From Thermalbibacter longus (lineage in GTDB: Bacteria; Chloroflexota; Chloroflexia; Thermomicrobiales; Thermomicrobiaceae), in contig NZ_JAMSLR010000002.1 in assembly GCF_023806485.1 (NCBI RefSeq), positions 343,783 to 407,782 of the forward strand: a DNA stretch of 64,000 nucleotides. The letters run 5' to 3'. How positions within the stretch are numbered: the stretch's first letter is position 1; each line of letters starts with the position of its first letter. The notes beneath the pieces were generated by a model. It ran no database searches and was not told the DNA's origin. It saw only the letters and a list, made by a program, of their open reading frames with translations. Of this stretch, positions 8,610 through 23,825 are shown piece by piece. A program made the translations under genes and the position numbers.

Positions 8610-9386
8610 CTACCCGCGCAGCAGCCAGAGGCGCTCGGCTGGCTGACCCCCGCCGGCCTCCACCGCCGCCTGGCGGATCGCCTCGCGCGGGTCGCCGAGT
8701 TGGCGGAAGATCACCGAGAGCTGCGAGGCGTAGCACTGCACGGCGGCGATCCGGCGCTGGAGCTGGCCGTCGGTCAGCGGTTGCAGCCACGGTTCCGCCG
8801 CCGCGTGCTCGCTGACCAGGCGGGCCAGCTCGCGGCTCCCGTCCCCGAGCGCGCTGTACGGGAAATCCTCGTAGGCCCAGACTGTCCAGCCCTCGCGGCG
8901 CAGCTCGTACCCCAGTGCCCGCACGAGCTGGTGATCCACGTGGTTGCCGGCACCGAGCGGCACCGCGAACCAGGCCGGCGTGATGCCGGCCCCAGCGAGC
9001 GCCTCGCGGAGCGCCGTCCGCAAGCGGGGTAGCAGCTCGGCGTCGTCGGGGTGCAGGCTGCCGAAGAGCTGCTCGTCGGAGAGGTAGCGGGCATCGCGAT
9101 AGATCGCGTCCGGGAGGCCGAGCCAGAGCGGCTCGGCGCCCAGGACATCGGCCGCGGCCCGCTCTTCGGCCCGGCGGATCGCCAGGGCCTCCTCGTCGCT
9201 CAGGCCACGCCAGCGGTGCTGGAACGCGGCGAAGGGACTGAGCGGGCCGTCCGGCTCGCCGCCGAAGCAGGTGACGATCACCGGGCGCAGGCCATGCTCG
9301 GCTAGCGCCGCCACGGTACCGCCGCAGGAGAGCGCGACGTCGTCGTAGTGGGGCGCTAGGAAGACCGGGCGCGCTAGCTCAGCCAT
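8610..9386 (-). CDS. PIG-L/LmbE family deacetylase
   Basis: A 258-residue zinc-dependent N-acetyl-sugar deacetylase family member. The metal and catalytic motif APHYDDVALSCGG lies at the N-terminus, and the second metal-binding His block GNHVDHQLVRALG is about two thirds in. The family includes MshB (mycothiol), BshB (bacillithiol) and GlcNAc-PI deacetylases, and the substrate cannot be chosen from sequence alone. Its start codon overlaps the selB stop by eight bases, so the two are translated from one mRNA; a functional link to selenium is not evident. Confidence 0.82.
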   Translation of the reverse strand: MAELARPVFLAPHYDDVALSCGGTVAALAEHGLRPVIVTCFGGEPDGPLSPFAAFQHRWRGLSDEEALAIRRAEERAAADVLGAEPLWLGLPDAIYRDARYLSDEQLFGSLHPDDAELLPRLRTALREALAGAGITPAWFAVPLGAGNHVDHQLVRALGYELRREGWTVWAYEDFPYSALGDGSRELARLVSEHAAAEPWLQPLTDGQLQRRIAAVQCYASQLSVIFRQLGDPREAIRQAAVEAGGGQPAERLWLLRG

Positions 9387-11280
9387 GCCCGTAGCGCACC
9401 CGGGTATCGCCGACCCGGCGGGTCACCCGCCGCTGGTCGAGGTACTCGAGCACCGCCTGCGCGTACTTGCGGCTGGTGCCGAAGTGGTCGCGGAACTGCG
9501 CCAGCGTCAGGCTGCCTTGCCGGTCGATCAGCTCTAGCACCGTGCGCTGGATCTCCTCGAAGGTCTCGCGGGCGAAGACGATCCCCTCGTCCACCCGCAC
9601 GATGGCGCCAGTGTCGACCAGCGCCGCCACGAGTTCCGGTTCCAGCTCGAACTCGGCCGGCGCGGGAGGGCTGTAGGGTTGCGCGCGCAGCGCGGCGAGA
9701 TAGCGGTCGATGCGGGCCTGCTGCTCGGGCGTGAAGCGGATCTGATGATGCGGCGACCGGATCGTGTCTGCCTCCTCGACGATCTCGCCCCGGCGAGCCA
9801 GCGCGGCCATGGCCTCGTCGAAGGCGCGCGGGGCGAGCCCGAGCCGGCTGCGGACTTCCTCGCGCGGCATGCCCCGGCGCAGCGGGTAGCGCTCGTGGTA
9901 GGCGTTCAGGAGCTCCGCGAGCGAGGCGGCGAGGGCCCGGAGCGCATCGCTGCGGATGAGCAGGGTGGTCTGGGTGAGCCCGCTCTCCGTGCCCAGCCGG
10001 GTGATCTCCTCGCGCCCGGCCAGTTCCTCGATGGTCGCCCGGACTTCCGTCTCGGGCAAGCCGGTTTGCTGGATCACCTCGCGCAGCTCTCGCGGCTGCC
10101 GATCCAGCGCCTGCAGGACGAGCTCCTGCGGAGTACCGCTGGAGAGGATCTCGAGCGCCCGGATGACCTCAGGGCGGAAGCGACGGTGCCGGCGCGGGTG
10201 GGCGTCGACGACCACTCCGCCGCCGATCGTCGATCCGGGGGAAGGCCGGCGGATGATGAAGCGGTCGCCGCGGACCGCGACCACCGGCTCCGGGAAGCGG
10301 AATTGGACCCAGCCCTCGCCGCCAGGATCGAGCCGCTCGGCGTCGAGCAGCGTCACGCGGGCGAGCGTCTCCGCCGCGCCGATGAAGAAGTCCACCTCGT
10401 CGTTCTGCTCCAGCGGCTGGGGCGCTTCGGGGATCAGCCGAAGGCGCGCGTCGAGCAGTGTTGTCGGGCGGAGCCACCCGGGCGTGGTCAACACATGGCC
10501 CCGCTCGATCTCCTCGACGGCGATCCCGCTGAGGTTCACTGCCGTGCGGGAACCCGGCTGCGCGCGCTCGACCTTGACCCGGTGGCTCTGCAGGCCGCGC
10601 ACGCGCCCGCGCTTGCCGGTCGGCAGCAGCTCGACCTCCTGGCCCACTTCGAGCGGCCCCCCACGCAGCGTGCCGGTCACGATCGTGCCGAAACCGGGCA
10701 TGGTGAAGACTCGATCCACGGCCAGGCGCGGGTGGCCGGCTTCCAGGTGCGGTGGCACCTGCTCGAGCAGCCGGTCGAGCGCGGCGACCAGCTCCGGCAA
10801 CCCCTCGCCGGTCACCGCCGAGACCGCGACGATCTCGGCGCCGTCGAGCACGGTGCCACGGAGCCGTTCCAGCACTTCGACCGTGACCAGCTCGCGCCAC
10901 TCTTCGTCCACAAGGTCGACTTTGGTCAACGCGACCAGCCCGTGGCGGATCTGCAGCAGGTCGATGATCGCTAGGTGCTCGGCGGTCTGGGGCATCGGCC
11001 CCTCGTCGGCGGCGATGACCAGCAATGCCGCGTCGAAGCCGCCGACCCCGGCCAGCATGTTCTTGATGAAGCGCTCGTGCCCCGGCACGTCGATGACGCT
11101 CACCCGTCGCCCGCTCGGCAGCGAGAGCCAGGCGAAGCCGAGGTCGATCGTCATCTCCCGCTCCTTCTCCTCGCGGAGCCGGTCGGGATCGATACCGGTG
11201 AGCGCTTTCACCAGGGTCGATTTGCCGTGGTCGACGTGGCCAGCCGTGCCGATGACGTAGGTCTGGGGTTGCGTCGTCAT
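9379..11280 (-). CDS. selB: Selenocysteine-specific elongation factor SelB
   Basis: A 633-residue GTPase that brings Sec-tRNA(Sec) to in-frame UGA codons marked by a SECIS hairpin. G-domain motifs: G14-HVDHGKST, the SelB/eEFSec-style switch block EKEREMTIDLGFA, DVPGHERFIKNM and TKVDL. EF-Tu-like domains 2 and 3 follow, including FTMPGFGTIVTGTLRGG. The C-terminal ~250 residues form the winged-helix repeats typical of bacterial SelB (for example LTLAQFRDHFGTSRKYAQAVLEYLD), which bind the SECIS. Its presence implies that selA, selD and the tRNA(Sec) gene are elsewhere in the genome, and it makes the two TGA-interrupted genes at 37.2-38.9 kb credible selenoproteins. Confidence 0.95.
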   Translation of the reverse strand: MTTQPQTYVIGTAGHVDHGKSTLVKALTGIDPDRLREEKEREMTIDLGFAWLSLPSGRRVSVIDVPGHERFIKNMLAGVGGFDAALLVIAADEGPMPQTAEHLAIIDLLQIRHGLVALTKVDLVDEEWRELVTVEVLERLRGTVLDGAEIVAVSAVTGEGLPELVAALDRLLEQVPPHLEAGHPRLAVDRVFTMPGFGTIVTGTLRGGPLEVGQEVELLPTGKRGRVRGLQSHRVKVERAQPGSRTAVNLSGIAVEEIERGHVLTTPGWLRPTTLLDARLRLIPEAPQPLEQNDEVDFFIGAAETLARVTLLDAERLDPGGEGWVQFRFPEPVVAVRGDRFIIRRPSPGSTIGGGVVVDAHPRRHRRFRPEVIRALEILSSGTPQELVLQALDRQPRELREVIQQTGLPETEVRATIEELAGREEITRLGTESGLTQTTLLIRSDALRALAASLAELLNAYHERYPLRRGMPREEVRSRLGLAPRAFDEAMAALARRGEIVEEADTIRSPHHQIRFTPEQQARIDRYLAALRAQPYSPPAPAEFELEPELVAALVDTGAIVRVDEGIVFARETFEEIQRTVLELIDRQGSLTLAQFRDHFGTSRKYAQAVLEYLDQRRVTRRVGDTRVRYGHG

Positions 11281-11384
11281 CGCCGTGTGCGCGCCTCCCG
11301 TACCCTTGTACGCATGAGAGTGTACTACCCTCTGGAGAGTATGAGATTGGGATCGTGGTCAGCCAGCTAAGCGAGGAGCGTCCG

Positions 11385-12269
11385 ATGACCTCGTCACACG
11401 TGGTCTCTGCGGATCACCGCGCCTTCGCCTTCGATCCCAGCCTGCCGCCTGCCCTGGAGATCGAGCCGGGAGCGATCGTGACGTTCGAGACGAGCGATGA
11501 GGCCTACCGGCGGCTCGCCCTCGGGGAGAGCGTCGAGGAGATCGGTCTTGAGCGCTTCAACGCGGTCACTGGGCCTGTGCTCGTGCGGGGTGCGGAGCCA
11601 GGGGACGCGCTCCGGGTCGAGGTGCTAGAGATCGCGATCGAGCGGGCATGGAGCGTCTGGCTCCCGGGCTTCGGCTGGCTCGGCAGGCAGACGGGGACTG
11701 TTCAGGTGCGGCCGGTGCTGGTCGAGGATGGCTTTGTCTATTTGTCGGAGCGACTGAAGGTGCCGCTGGCGCCGATGATCGGCTGCATCGGCCTGGCGCC
11801 GGCAGCCGGCGAGAGCTCGACGTTCAGCCCGGCCTATCCCTGGGGCGGCAACCTCGACCTGCGCGAGCTCTCGCCCGGCGCGGCGATCTCCCTGCCGGTG
11901 CAGGTGCCGGGTGCGCTGCTCTCGCTCGGCGATCTCCACGCTGCGATGGGGGGAGCCGAACCGGCGCTGGTGGCCATCGAGGCGGCCGGTCGGGCGACTG
12001 TCCGGATTGACCTAGAGAAGGGCCGGCCGCTGCGGTACCCGCGCCTGCGGCTGGCGGGCGCGACGGCTTGCCTGGGCATGGGTGAGACGCTCCAGATGGC
12101 GCAGCGCCGTGCCCTCGACCAGGCCTACGAGCTCTTGACCGGCGAGTATGGGCTGGAGCCGTTCGAAGCCTACGCCTACACCTGCGCTCGCGTAGAGTTG
12201 CGGCTGGGCGGGCCAGCCTCGCCGATGGTCGTAGCGGTCGTGCCGGATCCGGAGATCTCCCGCTGGTGA
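11385..12269 (+). CDS. Acetamidase/formamidase family protein
   Basis: A 294-residue protein of the acetamidase/formamidase beta-rich fold, whose members hydrolyse short amides to ammonia and the acid. Recognisable blocks are FNAVTGPVLVRGAEPGD, GCIGLAPA, NLDLRELSPGAAISLPVQV and GDLHAAMGGAEPA (the G-D-x-H-A-x-x-G region of the active site), and a C-terminal LLTGEYGLEPFEAYAY. The ATG at 11385 has AGGAG upstream and is preferred over the GTG 30 bases earlier. It is divergent from selB with about 100 bases between, and convergent with the lipid kinase gene. Exact substrate unknown. Confidence 0.85.
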   Translation: MTSSHVVSADHRAFAFDPSLPPALEIEPGAIVTFETSDEAYRRLALGESVEEIGLERFNAVTGPVLVRGAEPGDALRVEVLEIAIERAWSVWLPGFGWLGRQTGTVQVRPVLVEDGFVYLSERLKVPLAPMIGCIGLAPAAGESSTFSPAYPWGGNLDLRELSPGAAISLPVQVPGALLSLGDLHAAMGGAEPALVAIEAAGRATVRIDLEKGRPLRYPRLRLAGATACLGMGETLQMAQRRALDQAYELLTGEYGLEPFEAYAYTCARVELRLGGPASPMVVAVVPDPEISRW

Positions 12270-12289
12270 GGTGGGAGGGGACGCTGCCT

Positions 12290-13207
12290 TCAGGAGAGAT
12301 GCGGCCTCTGCAGGCCAGTGATGGCCCTGAGGGCGCGCGGGATGATCCGCACCTCGACCGGCGTGGTGCCGAGGTCGTTGCCGTCGGCGCGCACCGGGAG
12401 CGGCGAGCGTGTCTCGACGCGGATATGCTTGCCCGCTAGCGTCATGATCCTCGGGTGGTAGCGGCGGCGTCCGAACGCGATGCCGACGAAGTGCCGCAAC
12501 AAGCCCCAACGTGAAAAGCGACGGAAGAGCACGACGTCGAGCAGCCCGTCGTCGAGCCGCGCATCCGGTGCGACCGTCAGCCCCGCCCCGACGTAGGGCC
12601 CGTTGGCGATCACCACAGCCAGCGCGCGGGCGGTGAACGGCCGATTGTCGATCAGCAGCCTCACTCTCCGTGGCCGGTAGCGCCGGACAGTGCGCAGGAA
12701 CGCCATTGGGGAGCTGAACTGGCCTTGCTGGAGCTGGTCGACGAAGCGGAAGACCTCGCTGCTCAGGCCGATCGAGACGCCCTCGAAGAAGCGCTGCCCG
12801 TCGACCTCGCCGACATCGATCGGCACCGGTGGCGCGGTCGCCAGCAGCGCCGCCGCTTGGTCGAGCTCCCGCGGGATTTCCAGCATCCGCGCGATGTTCA
12901 TCACGCTGCCGAGCGGCAGGATCCCGAGCGTCGCCCGGCTCCCGATTACTGCGCCGGCGACCATCCGGGCCGTGCCATCGCCGCCGGCCGCGACCACCAG
13001 CTCGACGCCGCGCTCGACCGCCGCTTGCGCCAGCAGCGGGATCGCATCGGGCTCGTCCGGCACCATGAGCTCGTAGCGCAGGCCGGCGAGATCGAGGGCG
13101 CGCGCGATCTCCTCGGTCGCGGCGACGTTCGTCGAGACAGGCCCGCGGCGCCCGGCCTCGGGGTTGAGGATCACAATCGCGTGGCGGGACGCTGGCAGGT
13201 CGGTCAC
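12290..13207 (-). CDS. Diacylglycerol/lipid kinase family protein (YegS-like)
   Basis: A 305-residue ATP-dependent lipid kinase-like protein. N-terminal ILNPEAGRRG and the nucleotide loop AAGGDGTARMVAGAV followed by LGILPLGSVMNIARML are the standard DAGK catalytic-domain motifs. The second beta-sandwich domain runs from about residue 140, with FFEGVSIGLSSEV and APDARLDDGLLDVVLF. The GTG start has AGGAG six bases upstream. The likely role is phosphorylation of diacylglycerol or a related lipid at the membrane; the substrate is not predictable. It is convergent with the amidase gene and 54 bases from the peptidase gene on the same strand. Confidence 0.88.
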   Translation of the reverse strand: MTDLPASRHAIVILNPEAGRRGPVSTNVAATEEIARALDLAGLRYELMVPDEPDAIPLLAQAAVERGVELVVAAGGDGTARMVAGAVIGSRATLGILPLGSVMNIARMLEIPRELDQAAALLATAPPVPIDVGEVDGQRFFEGVSIGLSSEVFRFVDQLQQGQFSSPMAFLRTVRRYRPRRVRLLIDNRPFTARALAVVIANGPYVGAGLTVAPDARLDDGLLDVVLFRRFSRWGLLRHFVGIAFGRRRYHPRIMTLAGKHIRVETRSPLPVRADGNDLGTTPVEVRIIPRALRAITGLQRPHLS

Positions 13208-13261
13208 GTCAGCTCCTGGAGGAGAAGAGAAGAGTGCGGCGTTGCTGGCTTCGGCCCTGTC

Positions 13262-14467
13262 TCAGCCGGATGGTGGCCAGTGGGCGTGCTCCGCCTTGGC
13301 CTGGGCGAGCAGCTCCGGATCGGTCAGCAAATCGAACGCGGTCAGAGCCATAGCCTTGGCGACCTTCAGCAGTTGCTCCTGGCCGAACGGCGAGCCTGCG
13401 GCTTCGACGACCTGCTGCGAGTGCCCGGGGATCGGCTCTGGGCTGATGGCGAAGCTTCCGGTCGCCACCGGGATGCGGTGGCTGATGTTGCCCAGGTCGG
13501 TCGAGTACATGCCGCGGCCGGTGTGTTCCCAGCGTATCTCCATGCCGACCTGGCGCATGCGCTCCAGGTAGCGCCGGCCGATCACATAGCTCGGGCGCAC
13601 ATCGTAGCAGGTCACGCCCTGCTCGATCTCGACCTCGGCACCGGTCATGAGCGCGGCCCCCTCGGCCACCCGGCGCACCTTCTCGAGCACGCGCCCGAGG
13701 TCTTCGAGGGTAGCAGCCCGGACATAGAACCTGGCCGCCGCGTAGTGCGGCACGATGTTCGGCGCGTCACCGCCGTGCGTGATGATGCCGTGGATGCGCG
13801 TCTCCATCGGCACATGCTGGCGCAGCGCGTCGATGCCGGTGAAGAGCGCGATCACAGCGTTGAGCGCGTTGATCCCGTTCTGCGGGTCGGCCGCCGCGTG
13901 TGCCGGCTTGCCGAAGTACTCGAACGTCAGCTCGGTCACGGCCAGGCAGGTCCCCTCCGGATAGCGCGTGCCGACCCCGGTCTGGTGGCCGGCGTGGTGC
14001 ACCATCAGCGCGGCGTCGACGTCGTCGAAGACCCCGGCCTGCTGGAGGACGATCTTGCCGCCGCCGGCCTCCTCGGCGGGGCAGCCGATGACCTCGAAGA
14101 TGCCCGCGATCTCGTCCATCACCGCGCTCAGCCCGATAGCGGCGGCCAGCCCGGAGGCGGCGATCAGGTTGTGCCCGCAGCCGTGGCCGATGCCTGGCAG
14201 TGCGTCGTACTCGGCCAGCACCGCGACGATCGGCCCGTCGGCCCGGCCGTGGCGGGAGGCGCGGAAGGCGGTCTCGAGCCCGCCGATCGGCTTCTCCACC
14301 TCGTAGCCGAATTTTTGGATGCTGGCGGCGAGCAGTGCCGATGCCTGGTATTCCTGGAAGGCGATCTCCGGGTTCTGCCGGATCGTCTCCGCGACCTCGA
14401 GGATGAGATCCCGATGAAGATCGATCGCCTCGATGATGCGCTGCTCGAGCTCCTCGCGCGTGGCCAT
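13262..14467 (-). CDS. M20 family amidohydrolase (AbgB-like)
   Basis: A 401-residue zinc amidohydrolase. Metal-ligand motifs: VAVLAEYDALPGIGHGCGHN, then CPAEEAGGGK (catalytic Glu pair) and MVHHAGHQT. A lid or dimerisation domain is inserted at LTFEYFGKPAHAAADPQNG, and HGGDAPNIVPHYAAA follows. Best resemblance is to the p-aminobenzoyl-glutamate hydrolase subunit B / indole-acetamide type within M20D. The ATG at 14467 has GGAGGGAG upstream and is preferred to the upstream start at 14512. It lies 54 bases before the lipid kinase gene on the same strand, possibly one transcript. Natural substrate unknown. Confidence 0.88.
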   Translation of the reverse strand: MATREELEQRIIEAIDLHRDLILEVAETIRQNPEIAFQEYQASALLAASIQKFGYEVEKPIGGLETAFRASRHGRADGPIVAVLAEYDALPGIGHGCGHNLIAASGLAAAIGLSAVMDEIAGIFEVIGCPAEEAGGGKIVLQQAGVFDDVDAALMVHHAGHQTGVGTRYPEGTCLAVTELTFEYFGKPAHAAADPQNGINALNAVIALFTGIDALRQHVPMETRIHGIITHGGDAPNIVPHYAAARFYVRAATLEDLGRVLEKVRRVAEGAALMTGAEVEIEQGVTCYDVRPSYVIGRRYLERMRQVGMEIRWEHTGRGMYSTDLGNISHRIPVATGSFAISPEPIPGHSQQVVEAAGSPFGQEQLLKVAKAMALTAFDLLTDPELLAQAKAEHAHWPPSG

Positions 14468-14572
14468 ACCCGTCTCCCTCCTGCACGCACCTGCGCCGCC
14501 ACTGTACACCAACTGAGGCGAGGAGGGCAGGCTCGACTAACAGGACGCTACACGTGTCAGGGATCGTGGGCC

Positions 14573-15094
14573 TCACGTGCCTCGTGGCTCGCCGTCCCCG
14601 GGGTGAGAGCCAGGCGCTGGGCTCGCGCTCGCGTAGCGGGGTGCCGTTGTCTCGACCACGGCCGGCTCGACAACCCTGAAGACCGGGTGGCGAGGGGCCT
14701 CGGCGACGAAGTCCTCGAACGGATCGTCCGGTGAGACGTCGAAGTAGGGGCGAACCACCGGTACCTGGCGGAGGTACTCCTTGAGAACCGCGGCAGCCTC
14801 TTCCGGGGTAACCTCCTGGATCCGCACCGCCTCGACGCGTCGACCGCGGCTGAGCGTGACGTGCCCGGCCGCCCGCGCGTTTCGCACCCAGTTGACTTCT
14901 CCGTACGGCGCGACCAGCCAGCGTGGGGCGCCCCGCTCGACCAGCGTCACCGGCGTTGTGTACAGCCGGCCGGTCTTGCGCCCCCTGACCGTGAGCAGGT
15001 ACGTGTGTGGGACCGGCAGGCCGAGCCGGAGCATGGCGCCCACGAGCGCGTTGACGACGCGTCGCCAGCGCGTGAGACGGTAGGTCCATGCCAC
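14573..15094 (-). CDS. Deazaflavin (F420)-dependent nitroreductase family protein
   Basis: A 173-residue protein of the DUF385/Ddn split-barrel family, which binds F420 or flavins. Diagnostic blocks: LTVRGRKTGRLYTTPVTLV, then WLVAPYGEVNWVRNARAAG and VTLSRGRRVEAVRIQEV, with the conserved PYFDVSPDDPFEDFVAEA near the C-terminus. Family members reduce nitro-compounds or quinones with reduced F420, though some are only cofactor-binding. The C-terminal 20 residues are low-complexity. It stands alone, separated from the upstream DUF255 gene by a hairpin terminator. Confidence 0.82.
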   Translation of the reverse strand: MAWTYRLTRWRRVVNALVGAMLRLGLPVPHTYLLTVRGRKTGRLYTTPVTLVERGAPRWLVAPYGEVNWVRNARAAGHVTLSRGRRVEAVRIQEVTPEEAAAVLKEYLRQVPVVRPYFDVSPDDPFEDFVAEAPRHPVFRVVEPAVVETTAPRYASASPAPGSHPGDGEPRGT

Positions 15095-15119
15095 GGTGCC
15101 GCTGCCTCCAGAGCGAAGC

Positions 15120-15147
15120 CCTCTCTCCAGGTTTACTCGGAGAGAGG
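15120..15147 (-). terminator. Hairpin terminator after the thioredoxin-domain gene
   Basis: Perfect 9-bp arms CCTCTCTCC and GGAGAGAGG enclose a 10-base loop, 30 bases past the minus-strand stop at 15177. There is no long U-run, but the position between two minus-strand genes fits termination. Confidence 0.5.
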
Positions 15148-15176
15148 CCGAGGGTTCGACAGCTCCTATTCGCTGA

Positions 15177-17234
<2,058 letters not shown>

Positions 17235-17500
17235 CGGGCACTTCCTCTTCTTCGAGAGCAGATTTCGCGAGGCTGAACTGGCAAGGCCAGAGGGTCGGCC
17301 GCGCCATCACGGCATACTGGCGCCAGCTCGCGCCAGTGCTGGCCATGCTGGGGTCGTCCAGGCCAAGCATAGCAGAAGAGCTGTGTTGGGATCGGACATC
17401 GATGGCAGACTCAGCGCGCTCGTGACAGAATCATCCCGACGGGATCACGCGAGTGGGTCATAGCCTCCCGATCTCGATGCCCTCGGAGAGGAGTGCTCAG

Positions 17501-19471
17501 ATGTCTTCCCGAGTGACGGCACCGTACGGCACCTGGCGCTCGCCGATCACCGCGAGCTGGGCTGCCCGGGGGAGCGTCCGGTTGGGCGAGCTGCGACGAG
17601 ACACCGGGGCGACGTGGTGGATCGAGAACCGGCCGGCCGAACAGGGTCGTGCTGTCGTCGTGCGAGCCAGCGATGGGGAGCCGCCGCGCGATGTTACCCC
17701 GCCGGGATTCGATGTCCGCACTCGCGTGCACGAGTACGGCGGGGGCGCATATATCCTCCACCAGGGAACGATCTTCTTCAGCCACTTTCCGGATCAGCGT
17801 CTCTACCAGCAGGATCCGGGACGAGACCCGATCCCGATCACGCCGGAGCCGCCACTGCCGGCAGGCTTGCGCTACGCCGACGGGCGCGTCGCTCCCGGTG
17901 GACGCTTCATCGTCGCCGTGCGCGAGCGGCACGAGGCCGATGGGTCGGTGACCAACGAGCTGGTGACGATCCCGACTGACGCTAGCGCCGCCCCGCGAGT
18001 TATCGCGACCGGCCGGGACTTCTACGCCGCGCCGCGTATCAGCCCTGACGGCCGGCGGCTGTGCTGGCTCTGTTGGGATCACTCGGCGATGCCCTGGGAC
18101 GGCACCGAGCTCTGGCTGGCCGAGCTAGCCGAGGACGGCTCGATCGGCCAGGCTCGCCAGCTCGCCGGTGGGCCGGGCGAGTCGATCACGCAGCCGCAGT
18201 GGGGGCCGAACGGCGAGCTCTACTTCCTCTCGGATCGCACCGGCTGGTGGAACCCCTATCGCTGGCAGGACGGCTCGGAGCCGCAGGCGGTCGTCTCGCT
18301 CGAGGCGGAGTTCGGAGAGCCGCACTGGACCTTCGGCCAGTCGCGCTACGCGGTGCTGCCCGATGGTCGCCTCGTCTGCGCTATCTGCGAGCAGGGTGTC
18401 GACCGGCTCGTCGTCGTCGAGCGCGATGGCCGGCTCAGCCGCCTGGAGGTGCCGTGGCAAGCGATTTGGATGGTGGTTGGCGACCCGGCCCGGGGCGACC
18501 GGGTGTGGCTGATTGCCGGCGCGCCCAGCCTCCCAGCGTCCGTGGTCGAGCTCGATCTCGCCTCGGGACAGTGGACGACACTCTGCCAGAGCGTGACCGA
18601 TCCGCTGTCTCCTGAGTGGATCTCTTCCCCGGAGCCGCTCGTCTTTCCCACCGATGGAGGCCGGGAGGCATACGCCTTCTACTACCCACCAACGAATCCC
18701 GAGTTTCGGGCGCCGCCCGAGGAGCGGCCGCCGCTGCTGGTCTTCTGCCACGGCGGGCCGACCGGCCACGTGCGACCGGACTACAACGTCGGCATCCAGT
18801 TCTGGACGAGCCGCGGCTTCGCGGTCGTCGACGTGAACTACGGCGGCAGTACCGGCTACGGACGCGCCTACCGCGAGCGCCTCAAGCGCGAGTGGGGCAT
18901 CGTGGACGTGCGCGATTGCCTGAACGCTGCCCGTTACTTGGCATCGAACGGCCTTGTACATCCCTGGCGTATGGCGATCCGCGGCGGCTCGGCCGGCGGC
19001 TACACCGTGCTCTGTGCGCTCACCTTCCACCGCGTCTTCGCCGCGGGGACGAGCTACTTCGGCTTGTCCGACCTGGAAGCGTTCGTGCGCTCGACGCACA
19101 AGTTCGAGTCGCGTTACCTCGATGGCCTGGTCGGCCCGTACCCTGAGGCGCAAGAGGTCTACCGCGAGCGCTCACCGGTTCATTTCGCGCACCGGATCGA
19201 GGCGCCGCTGTTGCTGCTGCAAGGCTCCGAGGATCGTGTGGTTCCGCCGGAACAGGCCGAGCTGATGGTGCAGGCGCTCCGGGCGCGGCGGCGGCCCTAC
19301 GCCTACCTGCTCTTCCCCGGCGAGGGCCATGGCTTTCGCCGAGCCGAGACGCTCCAGCGCTGCTTCGAGGCGGAGCTCTCGTTCTATGCCCAGGTGTTCG
19401 GCTTCACGCCTGCCGACCAGATCGAGCCGATTCGGATCGAGAACTTCGCCTCTGGACGGGTCGAGCCCTAG
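17501..19471 (+). CDS. S9 family prolyl oligopeptidase / acylaminoacyl peptidase
   Basis: A 656-residue serine peptidase. The first ~390 residues form a beta-propeller that gates the active site (repeats such as YADGRVAPGGRFIVAV, ISPDGRRLCWLCWDHS, WGPNGELYFLSDRTGWWNPY). The C-terminal alpha/beta hydrolase domain carries the nucleophile motif RGGSAGGYT, the acid in LLQGSEDRVVPPEQAELM and the catalytic His in FPGEGHGFR. Such enzymes cleave dipeptides or N-acyl amino acids from short peptides in the cytoplasm. The ATG at 17501 follows GAGAGGAG and is preferred over the upstream start at 17453. No signal peptide is seen. Confidence 0.93.
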   Translation: MSSRVTAPYGTWRSPITASWAARGSVRLGELRRDTGATWWIENRPAEQGRAVVVRASDGEPPRDVTPPGFDVRTRVHEYGGGAYILHQGTIFFSHFPDQRLYQQDPGRDPIPITPEPPLPAGLRYADGRVAPGGRFIVAVRERHEADGSVTNELVTIPTDASAAPRVIATGRDFYAAPRISPDGRRLCWLCWDHSAMPWDGTELWLAELAEDGSIGQARQLAGGPGESITQPQWGPNGELYFLSDRTGWWNPYRWQDGSEPQAVVSLEAEFGEPHWTFGQSRYAVLPDGRLVCAICEQGVDRLVVVERDGRLSRLEVPWQAIWMVVGDPARGDRVWLIAGAPSLPASVVELDLASGQWTTLCQSVTDPLSPEWISSPEPLVFPTDGGREAYAFYYPPTNPEFRAPPEERPPLLVFCHGGPTGHVRPDYNVGIQFWTSRGFAVVDVNYGGSTGYGRAYRERLKREWGIVDVRDCLNAARYLASNGLVHPWRMAIRGGSAGGYTVLCALTFHRVFAAGTSYFGLSDLEAFVRSTHKFESRYLDGLVGPYPEAQEVYRERSPVHFAHRIEAPLLLLQGSEDRVVPPEQAELMVQALRARRRPYAYLLFPGEGHGFRRAETLQRCFEAELSFYAQVFGFTPADQIEPIRIENFASGRVEP

Positions 19472-19603
19472 GCAGAGCACAGTCCCCGGAGCTGGGGCAT
19501 GCCCGCGGTCTCTGCGGTGCGACACGGGACACGTTTCAGCCAGGGCTGCCAGTCTGGGGACTACGGAGACAAGGCCGCCGGCCGTGCCCGTGCAAGAGAG
19601 CCG

Positions 19604-23817
<4,214 letters not shown>

Positions 23818-23825
<8 letters not shown>

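Noticed and set aside
9956..11260. A 434-codon Ser/Arg-rich open frame on the plus strand
   Set aside because: Antisense to selB; composition is typical of out-of-frame GC-rich DNA.
12725..14734. A 669-codon open frame on the plus strand
   Set aside because: It lies antisense to the lipid kinase and M20 amidohydrolase genes, has no domain, and shows the His/Arg/Asp-rich composition of antisense GC-rich frames.
13573..15089. Long open frames rich in Arg/Gly on the minus strand, partly overlapping the M20 gene
   Set aside because: Shadow frames of the M20 and nitroreductase genes with no conserved motifs.
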